A stretch of DNA of 64,000 nucleotides, taken from contig OY743190.1 of NCBI GenBank assembly GCA_963555705.1, positions 10,391,501 through 10,455,500 of the forward strand. Direction: 5' to 3'. The translations under genes were made by a program, and so were the position numbers. Position 1 is the first letter of the stretch, and the number at the start of each line of letters is the position of its first letter. Source of the stretch: Ligustrum vulgare. Taxonomy: Eukaryota > Streptophyta > Magnoliopsida > Lamiales > Oleaceae. Below are positions 12,530 to 23,091 of this stretch, one piece after another. The notes beneath the pieces were generated by a model. It ran no database searches. It was not told where the DNA came from and saw only the letters and a program-made list of their open reading frames with translations.

Positions 12530-13943
12530 TGTTGGAATTATATATGCCCATAGAGTATGATTCACGACATTCGAAATAAAATGTATATTGATTGTATTAA
12601 TATAAAGTTGCGTTTGTCCATGGGTCGATTTAATATTACAGATTGAGTGTTTAAGTTGTTAAACGCAGAAAGATTCAATTTGTAATTCGATCTAAAATTA
12701 ACGTTCACGATCAGTAAATAAATATGGACAATTTATTTTGATAAGATCGTCTCGATTTTATTAAAGTCTATCTTTGACTTTGATAATAAAATTGAAAGTA
12801 CGTTTGGAACATATTGGACGGGACCACGTGAAATTAATTTGTGACATTGACCATACAAGTTTAATTTCACTTGACTATTATACGTGGGACCTTAATCCTA
12901 ATCGGATAATGGACTTCGATTACTAACTTGAAGTTCTTTGAGGTATCAATGGGTGAGATCAATTGCTGATCAATATCTCGGTACTTTGGGAATCAAAGTG
13001 AACTAATGAGGAATATATATTCGTATTATGGAATCCGTCACCTTTTAAGTATGATCATAATCTCACCGGTTCTTCTAGTGGACAGTTGAATCTGAGCTCA
13101 GTAATTCGACAATGACTGTTGAATTCTATGATGTGATGTGATCACATCGAACTGTCAGATAGAAGATGAGAGTTGAGAATTTATGAATATTCAGATAAGG
13201 GCATTTTGGTCATTGTAACTTGCTCTGAATATTTGAGTTGATCGACGGAGGTAACATGTAAGAACGATAGGTCAGATGATATAATTATTGATTAATTGTT
13301 TCAGTAATTTCAATTTTACTAAGAGTGCAATATCGTTCTTTTAGTGGAATAGAACGTGATTAATAAATTAATTTTGACTGATCAAGAGTTGATCGGGTCA
13401 TAATTAATTTATTGGAGCTTAGTTTAATTGGGTCCGATCAGGTTCCCTCGGTGGCTTCACTATAATGGATTTATACAGGTTTATTACCTGTATTGGTTTG
13501 TGCAGAAATGGGCCTGGGTTATGGTACTAGGCCTGGTAGGATTTTGGAGTGTAAAGAGGTTACAAATAGTCTCCCAAGACTATTTTTTTAACCTAATTGG
13601 AAAAGTGACGAGACACACACTAAAGTGTGTAGTGTGTGTTTCCTCTTTACAAAGAAACTCTAATCCTAGTTTAACCTGGGCCTTGAGAAAGGTGACCACA
13701 CACCTGTACAACTGCCATTGGAGAATACCGGGGAAAGTTTGAGGGTTTGAAGCTTTGGTGGAATCAAGAAGCGGCGAAAAGAGATTATTGTAAAGCACGC
13801 TACAAGGGTAATATTCTCGAAACCATTTTTTTGTACAAAATTGTTTATTCCAAGATGAATACATAGAACAGAAAATCCTGTAACGGAATGATCTAGTCAC
13901 AAGAAATCAATTTTTGTGAGTAGAGCAACCCGAGTTCCCAACA
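12530..13943 (+). repeat. 3' LTR of the copia element
   Basis: It starts TGTTGGAATTA and ends GAGTTCCCAACA, giving TGTTGG/CCAACA inverted ends, 1414 bases long. A polypurine tract lies immediately upstream. The 5' LTR is missing. A near-identical copy is at 57980-59393, but that copy arose by segmental duplication, not as the partner LTR. Small opposing open frames at 13428-13900 are not considered genes. Confidence 0.85.
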
Positions 13944-14327
13944 GACGTCTCGTAAGCACCCCAAAGATAGGGCACCGTCAACAATAAATTTGTTACATTT
14001 TGCATCAGGAGATCAATCTTAATTCCGTCAACATTTATTTTGTTAAACATATTTGGAAAAAGAGAGCAAATAATTTTTAATTCTTTTATATGAATTTTTT
14101 TTAAGAGTCGTAAACATTTGTATAAATTAATTAATTAGTTATTTAAAAGACACTCTTAAAACAATATACGTAAAAACCAAAACAAAAAATAAAGAAACAT
14201 GCATCCCTTCGAAATAGATAATTACTTCGTTGGCAAGATCATGATTGAAACTCACTAATCTACCGTTGCTACCGGTCTCTCCACCACCATATATACTTGT
14301 TCCTCCACCACCGCTTACATTTTATCT
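13944..14327. other. Unassigned AT-rich sequence between copia LTR and CACTA element
   Basis: Nothing recognisable. It is shared unchanged with the duplicate at 59394-59777. Confidence 0.4.
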
Positions 14328-15983
14328 CACTACTAAGAAGTAAAAACTGCGGCTATAGAGACGGATTTTTCCGTCACTGAAGCCATGATTTCCGTTGGTA
14401 ACAATCTTTACCAACGGAATTCATCTGTTTATAAATCGGTTAGTGAAAGCCCCGTAGGTAATTTACCAACGAATATTTGATCGTTAGTAATTAGCAACGA
14501 AAAATATCCGTTGCTATTTAGCAACAAATGGTTTCGTTGGTATTTAGCAACAAAATATTTCGTCACTAATCCGTTTGTGATTATTTAATTTTTTTAAAAA
14601 GAAGAATCTAATTATTTATTAATATATTTTATTGTGAACTAAAACTATAAAAAAAATTAATTAAAATGCAACAATAAATAAATAAATATGAAATTACCAA
14701 ACATCTCTTCTCATTACTCCAAGAAATTACAAAACCATCTTTTTGTTTGATTACAATCCCAGAAACAAGTAATTATCAAACATATTACTCAAAAATTCAA
14801 AATACATCAAACAACAAGAAGAAATCAACAAAAATTAAACCGTAAGTTTGCCTACAATCTCAATAATAATTAAACAAAACTCATCCTCTAAATTCAACAA
14901 AGTACAAGGAATTAGAAAACAAAACACAGTTCCTCCTCCATCGATTCCCAGTAGGTGAACTTCAACTTGTCAACCTCCATCGTCAGTTGAGATTTCTCCT
15001 CCTTCATCAACATTACAAAGGGTACCTTGTGGAGAAGAAGAGGTGTGAAGCAAATCGGTTCAACCTACCAACCGGAACAACAAAGACACCACCCAGCCAA
15101 CCTACCAGTCGTGAATGAGTTGAACCCCACACCTTCCCCAACTCGATTATGAGCTCCTTGAGTTGAATAAATCAAAAATAAAGCACAATCTAGGTGTGGG
15201 AAGGATGACCCAACTCATAAATCCAAGTTTCGAATGTCGAGCTCCTCACTCAGGCAGTGTAGAACCCTCGCTGTGAACAATGCACCTTTCTCTAGAAATT
15301 GGTAGTAGATATTAAGGAGTGAAGAAAGGATAGATGGGGGGATGGATGATTTGTTGCTGGAGATGATTGAAGAACAAGTTATTCTGGAGGAATACATTAT
15401 ACAAGTCTAGTGTGATGTGTGCATGTAATTATATATTTGGGGGGAATGGAATAAATGAGGGAAAAATTGAAATTTTTTTGAAGAATTGAGAGGAATATTT
15501 GAAATTTCTTGGAGGGATTTTTGAAATTCTGAAAATGAGAATCCCTCTGAACCCACAGGCAATAATGTTGAAGTTTCATTTTTATTTATTTTTATTTTTA
15601 ATAACTTTACTAACAAAAAATAGTTGTAGGTAATGTTTACATTTAAATTTATTGAATTTACCAACGAATAAATCCGTAGCAAATTTTAAATTTTATTTTG
15701 TTTTTTATTAAATTTTACTATCGACAATTAGTACGTTACAATCTTCATTGGTAAATTTTAATATTTATTATATTTACTTTTTAAAAAAAATTACCCACGG
15801 ATTAACAACGGAATCTTAGTGACGATTATATGTTGTGGGTAATTCCGTTGCAAATATATTTATTTTATATTTATTTATTTATTATAATATTTCGTTGGAA
15901 AGTCGTTGGTAATCTGTTACTAATAGCAACAAATGACGTCCGTTGGTAAAAAATCGTCTCTAAAGCCCTCCTTTCTAGTAGTA
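14328..15983. mobile_element. Non-autonomous CACTA (En/Spm) element
   Basis: The left end is CACTACTAAGAAG. The right end is the complement of TACTACTAGAAAGG, one terminal base off CACTA. Both are flanked by the 3-bp target duplication TCT (14325-14327 and 15984-15986). The subterminal regions (14370-14580 and 15660-15950) contain many copies of a CAACGGA / TTAGCAACGAAA / CGTTGGTAA motif in both orientations, the usual En/Spm transposase-binding arrangement. No transposase frame is seen. The middle (14900-15400) is less AT-rich and may be captured host sequence I do not recognise. Confidence 0.82.
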
Positions 15984-16048
15984 TCTCTCGTTGAGCATGT
16001 CTAAAAGAATAATCACAATTTTCCAGGAAAAGTAAGCAAGTACACTAA

Positions 16049-16553
16049 GGCTGCGTTTGATAGCGATGGTGGAATTTGGGTGAAAAGAAAATGAATTTCA
16101 GGGAATTGAATTCCTGAGAATTGGAAGTTTAATGTGTTTGATTGATTTAATTTTTTAGCTGGAAAAAGTAGAAAATTTTCAACTTTTATTGTTTGATTGA
16201 CATTATTTTTCACAGAAAATAAAGTAAAATTGATCTATTTTAATAAAAAAATATTTTTATTTTTATTTTTCACACATTTGTATTTGATAATAATAATAAT
16301 ATTGATTTTTAGAAAAAAAATAAATTAATTAACAATAACAAAAATGATCAAACGGTTACGAAAACGGTATAAGATTTTTCATGAAAAATAAAGCCTCCTC
16401 CCCCTTAGAAAATGAATTCATTCAAAACAAGAAAAATATCGAATTTCGAGACAAGTGGAAAAATGAATTCCATGAAAAATTTAGGCAACCAAACAACACA
16501 AAGTTGGAAAATATATAATTTTCCATGGAATTTGAAACGTATCAAACGCACCC
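16049..16553. mobile_element. Tourist-like (PIF/Harbinger) MITE
   Basis: The termini GGCTGCGTTTGATA and TATCAAACGCACCC pair imperfectly and are flanked by TAA on both sides (16046-16048, 16554-16556). A 3-bp TAA/TTA target duplication is characteristic of PIF/Harbinger. No coding capacity. Confidence 0.75.
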
Positions 16554-16556
16554 TAA

Positions 16557-17330
16557 GAACACACGTTAAGGTTAAAGATTGAAATATCTCCAACAAAATC
16601 GATGAAAGTTGTTATCGTATGCTCTGCAACTCTCAAGTCCATGTAAGTAAAGTCGAAGTATATTAGGTGCGGGATAGACACAAAGTGAAGAAATATTGGA
16701 ATATATATTGGATTTGTATTTTTAAATTGAAAATATCAAGGATTAAATTAAAATGTAAAACTGAGAATTTATAAGCAAATGAATGAGGTCGAGGTGTCTT
16801 AGAAATATGACATGTTGAAGATGATGTCACTATAATTGGTATTATGTAACCTTGATGAGAATCATAATATGTTTGACGAGAAGATCATCATATTTTCAAG
16901 CCAAACAAAACATGTTGCATGGTCAAGGTCTTCAAGATAAGAATGACATGTTGGAAGAAGATTCAAAGCTAAAACGAGTGATCAAGTCAAGAGTTTAATA
17001 AAAATCAAAGAAGAACAAAAAAAACCTGCAAAAATATTATTCAGATTTTTGGTTAGAAGTCGAGACACAGTTTTCACATAGAGAACATTCGGATTTTGAA
17101 ATTACCATCTCAGAAATAATTGTAGGTCTTTGAGTATTCTTTTCAACGCACTTTGAATCTTCGCAATCGAATATGGAGAGAGAATTTTATGATCAAAACA
17201 TCAAGTGATCGTGTGAAAATCAATTTCACAATCGCGAGAGTAAACATAGACAACCATGCGATTGCCAGGTTTATAATCATGAGAGAGCATAGTTAAAAAT
17301 TTTAGGGTTTCCCAAATTTTTGTTATTTCT

Positions 17331-17333
<3 letters not shown>
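16557..17333. other. Unassigned sequence, no gene seen
   Basis: No long open frame and no recognised repeat boundary. It is shared with the right-edge duplicate (about 62005-62782). Confidence 0.4.

Positions 17334-17379
<46 letters not shown>
17334..17379. repeat. (TA)n microsatellite
   Basis: Pure TA run. Its counterpart in the duplicate is at 62783-62829. A diverged paralogous block at 33625 has only a few TA units here. Confidence 0.95.
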
Positions 17380-17383
<4 letters not shown>

Positions 17384-17954
17384 CTATTTTATGCCCATTT
17401 CTGGGCGTCTATTAGGTTTTATTTTTGTCCCTTACATTTATATAGGGTTTTTCATTCATTGTAATTTAACTTATTAAGACTTTGATTATTAAAATTGATT
17501 TGAGTGATTTTACTCTATAAAGATGAATATTTCCTTTAAACTTATGCTTATTTGAATTTTTCGAACTTTTCCAAGATTAATCTTCTTTGTAGCATTCAAC
17601 TCGAACTTATCAAAAGCGTGAACAACATTTGTGCAATTTATTAGTTACGGTTCTTAATTCCGCATCAATATTTAATATACCTTAAGTTCTTGTATCATGA
17701 GATAAGGTCGTAATCTTACTAATTAAACCAACCCGAATTTGTAATTTTTCAGGCGTTCTTCAATTTAATGTCGCAAGTTTCATCGTGTTTTTCAAATGGA
17801 ATCACATCAAACCTTCTATTAAAGAGAGAATTGAACAATTTTCTAGCTGCACAATGGGGGAGTTAATCCATTGTACAACTAACAAAAATGCGCATATGTT
17901 TCGTAAGATTATTATAAATAAATTTAGCCGTAGTTTGAGCCCCATTATAATTTA

Positions 17955-18124
17955 GGATGTGTTCGGCGGCTTAATGTAAATTATAATATGATTTATTTGT
18001 ATTTTTAGGTAGAATATGTTGTTGAAAAGTGGAAAAAAAATGTGTATAATTAAAAAGTGGTTTGAAAAATTATGTACATTATAAATTGAATTATAATTTA
18101 CAATGATTAGTTAAAAGAACACAC
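17955..18124. mobile_element. MITE of a dispersed hairpin family
   Basis: The ends AGGATGTGTTCGGCGGC and GTTAAAAGAACACAC, with internal TAAATTATAAT near both ends, form an imperfect terminal inverted repeat. Related sequence with the core GGTTAAAAAGTG / AGAGAAAATGTGTAT occurs near 29530, 32190, 52590 and 55830. The exact target duplication is not clear. Confidence 0.55.
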
Positions 18125-18542
18125 ATTTTTCTTTCTCTTACTTTCAACCATAATTATATTATAATAAATCTCAATCAAAGAAATTATAAAAAACACATTT
18201 TTTTAAATCACCTTTTATTTACTTTTTTGAAAATAATTTACGGAATTGATATTGTTAGAGAAAAATCGTAAATGAACTTTAATTCTTAATGTGTTAATAT
18301 ATTGTTGAAAATTTTCATCCAGATCTTTGAAATATATATCAAATAATTATTTAAAATATCTGCTTAATAAATAAATTGGTGTGATATATTAAGAAGTAAT
18401 ATGATGTCATAAAATATTAGACAAATAATTAATTTCTTTATAAAATAGTAATGGTAAGTCAACAAAAATGTGAAAAAAATTATGTATGGATAAACTGAAT
18501 TAATTTGTGAACATACTTTATAAGGAAAAAAGTTTAATATTA

Positions 18543-18704
18543 TGCTCTCGTTTGAGAGAAATTAAAATAAGATTTTAATTTAATTTAAAGTTAACAATTA
18601 ATTTTAATCATACATTTCATCGGATATAGAACTTTCCAACCACAATTTACTAATTTCTATCAAAATTTATTAAAAATCTTATTTTAATCATCACCAAACA
18701 GAGA
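18543..18704. mobile_element. Tourist-like MITE
   Basis: An imperfect inverted repeat contains ATTAAAATAAGATTTT on the left and its complement on the right, with outer CTCTCGTTTG/CAAACAGAGA and TTA on both sides (18540-18542, 18705-18707). A relative at 54908-55062 shares the interior and also has TTA flanks. The right-edge duplicate stops inside this element at 64000. Confidence 0.6.
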
Positions 18705-19242
18705 TTATACAAATTAAAATTAAAATTTCAGTTTTAATCTTTTTTTTTTTTTTTTACCAGAGTTTGAAATTATTTGTTTTATATTCTTAATTAGAAAATA
18801 ATTAAAAATAAATATTTTTCTTTTTATAAAAATAAATTGATTATTTTGATAAGAATTGAAGTAAGTTTAAAAATAAAAAGTTTCACACTCACCCTACTTT
18901 AAAAATAATTGTAAAATTATCAATAACTAAAATATAATTATTTGAATTAATAATAGAAAAGAATTATTAAATGCATAAATGCACTCTTTGAAATATTCGG
19001 TGGAATTATCACGGGAATGAAAAGTAAATTAAAAAGTAACGACACTAAATTAATATTAGTTGAATAACCAATTTCGATTTAGTCAACGTGGATAAATTAA
19101 TGTTTTTGAAATAAAAATAAATATAAATATAAATAAGTTTCAATAAATGAACTAAGGATATTATTGAAAAAAAAAAGAAAATAATGTAAGGATAAAATGG
19201 GAAATCAAAAGATATCAAATCATCCATAGTGAAGGTAACGGA
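18705..19242. other. AT-rich spacer, nothing recognised
   Basis: Very AT-rich, with short homopolymer runs and no supported frame or repeat boundary. Confidence 0.4.
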
Positions 19243-19870
19243 TAGTGATGGCAAAGGGTCGGGTTTGCCAAACCCGTACCCTACCGACTAAATATTTACA
19301 ACTTCCATACCGTATCCATATACCCATTTAAAAATTGCGAGTCGGGTGCGGGTCAGAGGTGGGTTTGCTTATATACTCATTTAAAATCCATTACTAATTA
19401 TTTATTTTTTTATTATTTTTTTAGGCTATAAATAAGTTATAAGTGCTCCGGATTAACTTGAATAAGTTAAATATTGGGCTTCACTTGAATTTGAATTGAA
19501 AAAAGCTTGTTATATGTTGAAATTATACAAGCGAATTTGAACAATTTTTTTAGACGTTAACAAAGTAAATAGTTTAAACATATTAAAGTTTAGACGATAA
19601 CAATGTCAATAGATATTTGGGTTCTATTTTTTATTTATATTTTTAAACAATCACTTTTGTTTTAAATTCTATAATTTTTAAAGGAAATTAATGGGTATGC
19701 TGGTCGGGTATGGGTATATTGTAGTAAAACCCACACTCAACCCATACTCATGTTGGGTTTTAAAATTTACCTCCATACCCTACCCACGAACTCATTTAAT
19801 CGAGTAATCTCCGCTCATTTATGTCGGATCTTTATCGAATATCGGATTCGTGGGTATTATTATATCCCTA
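19243..19870. mobile_element. Non-autonomous hAT-like element with GGGT/ACCC-rich ends
   Basis: It starts TAGTGATGGCAAAGGGTCGGG and ends ATATATCCCTA. It is flanked by GTAACGGA (19235-19242) and GTAACGAA (19871-19878), which agree at 7 of 8 bases, as expected for an aged 8-bp hAT target duplication. The ends carry repeated GGGTTTG / CCCATAC / ACCCGTAC motifs. No transposase. Confidence 0.65.
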
Positions 19871-19879
19871 GTAACGAAC

Positions 19880-20150
19880 TTTTCCCCAAATTACCACACC
19901 TCAAATCCTCGAACCAAAGTGGCCCACTTCACATGGCCAAAGGTTGGGTCTCACCCCAGTGCCTCGGAGAGGCTTGGAGGCGGCCCGAAGAGATAGTCCA
20001 GTGAGGTCCTGAGAGGCAGCTCGAACAGGCGGCTCTTGTTAGAGCCTTAGAGGCTCGGAGGCCTCCCCGAAGGCCGAGTAAAGCCCGCTTGCGTGTCATC
20101 TTACCTGGCTAACATCCACGTGGTTTATCGACGGAGGCGTTACAAATTAT
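19880..20150. other. GC-rich fragment of unknown origin
   Basis: Repeats of GAGGCTCGGAGG / CCTCGGAGAGG / CCCGAAG make this much more GC-rich than its surroundings. It may be a retroelement fragment. The short open frame here (19750-20004) also crosses the hAT end and is not supported as a gene. Confidence 0.35.
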
Positions 20151-20310
20151 TCTACAATTTGTGAGTTAATTTTCGAGATTTACTTGAAAAATGTGTATGA
20201 ACTTTTGAATAACAAGCAGATTTTCATTCGGACTGGAGTTGTTCTTTTTTCCTTTTTTCTTTTTCTTGAAAACTGAAATCTGATATGATTAGCAGATTGT
20301 GAGAAACTTA

Positions 20311-21161
20311 GGCCCTGTTCTCTTTACTGTTTTGAGGTCGTTTTCTGTTTTTATTTTCGAAAACGCTAAAAACGTGTTCTCTTTACCATTTTCTAAAAAG
20401 CATTTTGAAAAAAAAAAAAAAAAAATTGTACGCAAAACGCTCAAAACCTCGTTTTGGGCGTTTTGTGTGTATTTCGACAAAAACTGTCCAAAACGAGGAA
20501 AACTCGTTTTGGGAATTTTTTTTTTTTTAAAGAATTATCTTAACTTGGAACTAAACTTAATATAAAGTTTTTATTTTTTTATTATTTTTTTTAGAATTAT
20601 CTTAGCTTGTAACTAAGTTTAAATAAAGAATTTTTTTTTTTTTTTTTTTTTTAGAATTATCATAACTTGGAACGAAGCTTAAATAAAATTTTATTGAATT
20701 TAATATCAACATTAAAAAAAAATTAAGTGGGAATTTTTATTGTTATATTTCAAAAAATGTACTGATAAATGAATTCTGGTGGTTTTGAAAGAACTTACAT
20801 TTTCTTGATTTTAATAGAACTAAAGCTTTCTCAAATCTCGAACCTGATCAAGCTGTGTTAATACAGACTCTTAATGCTCACATTAGTGTATTGCATGTAA
20901 CCATGTTTTCAGTATACTGTGAAATGAAATTTGAGTTTTAGTCAGTAGTATTCTGCAAACAAATTAATTAAAAATAGTTTAAATAGTATTCTGCAAAATT
21001 TCAAACAGAACGTGTTTTCCAACTTTTCATTTTCAAAAACAGTTTTCAGAAATGACAAACCAAACGCGTTTTCAGCAAATTTGAAAACAAAAATGAAAAC
21101 AGAAAATACAAAACATTTTCGAAAATGAAAATACAAAATAAAATACAAACAGAACCCCACC
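20311..21161. mobile_element. PIF/Harbinger-type MITE with AAAACG-rich arms
   Basis: The ends GGCCCTGTTCTCTTTA and (complement) GGTGGGGTTCTGTTTG are imperfect inverted repeats flanked by TTA on both sides (20308-20310, 21162-21164). Both arms carry runs of TTTTCGAAAACG / AAAACGCTCAAAAC. The open frames inside are low-complexity Lys/Phe stretches. Confidence 0.68.
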
Positions 21162-21367
21162 TTATGCTCTCCATGTTTGCGATTATATTCCGTATTCGTG
21201 TTCCATTTGATAATATTTTCCATTTTTAACAAATTTATCGTTAATTGTTGTTGGTCATGGGTATATTTCTTGGAGATTGAAAATCAGTTCAGAACTGGAA
21301 GATCGTAGTGAATACAAAAACTCAAATTTGTAAGTTCACTATTGTTGATGGTATTAGAGGCAAGAAA

Positions 21368-22095
21368 TAGAGGTAGGGAAGGTGGAGAATCTTGCACCAT
21401 TACCTCCGAAAATTTGTTTATTATAATGATTCTGTAGTGATGCATGTGCTTTGGGTTGAAAAGTTTGATCAATTCCAACAAAACCTTTTCACTTGATTCT
21501 CGAATCTTTCTGTAGTAGAAAAGATTTTTTTCAACTTTCTAGGAAAAAATACATAAGAAAAATGACAAAACATTGTCTGCTTCGTGGTAAAGGGGGTCTT
21601 TGTCTGGCTTCATAAGATGACAGAATTGACTAGATTCATCTTAATGTTTATTATTAAACTTGTGTCAACTTGTTGTTGCTTGTTCAACTGAACTGGAATC
21701 TTCACCTTCACTCAATTTTTATACTTTAATTCAAGTGGGGTATGGCAACTTGCTCCGTTGATCATGACAAACTATTACCCGCCTACCTGCTGTAACGATA
21801 AAGTTACAAATCTCATTACGTCGTGATAGCATATGTAATGATCGGTTAGCGATCAAGATTGGACTATGATATATTCGGCAATGACAATTCATCAGGAACA
21901 TGTTTTGTGCTTCGTGGTAACGTGGTTTTTCTCTAGCTTCATAAGAAGACAGGATAGATTGGATTTCTCTCAATGTTTGGCATTTAACTTGATTCAGATG
22001 GTGTATTAATGTAGTATAAAACTGGATAACAGGAGGGGGAGGGAAAAAAAATGAATATCATTAGGAATGTGATCTTGTTTTCTCCAATAGTTATA
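21368..22095 (+). other. Upstream flank of NLR-A, paralogous to the NLR-B flank
   Basis: From TAGAGGTAGGGAAGG onward this aligns to 48154 onward, with substitutions and indels. One indel is about 180 bases present in B (48540-48715) and absent here. It is non-coding. The sharing marks the left limit of the older NLR duplication visible by eye. Confidence 0.7.
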
Positions 22096-22521
22096 TTATA
22101 TTTTTATTTACTTGTTTGTTAATTTTATATATTAAATTTTATTTCAAAATAATTTAATATATAATAAAATGATAAAAATATCTTATTTAAAAAAAGAAAG
22201 TTTAACAAACAAGTAAATAAAAATATTTTTAAAAAAAAAAAAAAGACAAACAATTTTAAAAAGAAAATATATTTTTTTTTTATTTATAATGATCATAACT
22301 TCTTTTTTTTTTTTATTAGTTTTGTAAATGTTGCATTTCTTATTTTGATTACTCTCTTTTTTTTTTTTTTTTAATTTTGAACTTGATAATATTTTGTATT
22401 AAAATATTATTGTACTATATTTTTATTTGACATGATTGTATAATTAATATATTTTCACAAATTTTGATTAAAATCACTATCACTACTATATTCTTGTGCA
22501 TCGCACGGGTGAAAATACTAG
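22096..22521 (+). mobile_element. Helitron-like insertion in the NLR-A upstream region
   Basis: NLR-B has uninterrupted TTATATGTAATG where copy A has this 426-base AT-rich insert, so the insert is polymorphic between paralogs. The right end is a hairpin (GTGCATCGCAC near 22496-22506) followed after about 11 bases by CTAG (22518-22521) with a host T, the canonical Helitron 3' end. Insertion between A and T without target duplication also fits. The left end starts TT rather than TC, so the 5' end is degenerate. No coding capacity. Confidence 0.65.
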
Positions 22522-23091
22522 TTATATCTAATGAAAATTAAATTGGAGTTCCTACCAGCACAAAAGAGAAATAGAAATTATTGGTGCATTATCACTTGTG
22601 CAACTTAGTTCTTTTGGATTCGTTTATTTATGAACCTTAGTGAAAATATAAGAACACGGGATTTGAGCATTTATTTCACAGTTATGTCAATGAATTCCAG
22701 TTTCTTTCCTTCCAAATTTGTTATTGGTCAGTCAACTGTGGTTTGAATAGTTGCCAACATGGAGTATTTTCTTTTTAAATGCTCGTCTTGGTGCAACTAC
22801 ACATTTGTATTCTTCCACAAATAGTTGCGTCTCCAACCCGTTTAGACTATTTCTTCTCAAATTTCAATGAAATAATATTAATATGATAATACAAGCTGCA
22901 TGACAAGTCGACAACTTGCTGCCTTTATCTTTTCTAACCATGTGTACCTGTATAAATTGAATGAAAGTCATTGGAGGGATCATGCCCTCTCTTGTTTCTT
23001 TATTGTCTACTCTAAAAATAAAAGTGTGTATTGGGCAAAACTCCATCAAATTAATCACTGAAAAAGGATCCTCCACTTAGAAGCAATAATT
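22522..23091 (+). other. NLR-A 5' flank and leader
   Basis: Paralogous to 48926-49457 with moderate divergence. It includes the putative TATA box at 22951 and the leader. No separate gene is seen. Confidence 0.6.
22951..22957 (+). promoter_or_regulatory. Putative TATA box of NLR-A
   Basis: TATAAAT lies 141 bases upstream of the ATG. The B paralog keeps TATATAAAT at a nearly equal distance (138 bases) although the sequence around it has diverged. Confidence 0.45.

Noticed and set aside
13428..13900. Opposing ~105-codon frames as a small gene
   Set aside because: They lie inside the copia LTR on both strands and recur at 58878-59350 only because the DNA is duplicated; no recognisable domain.
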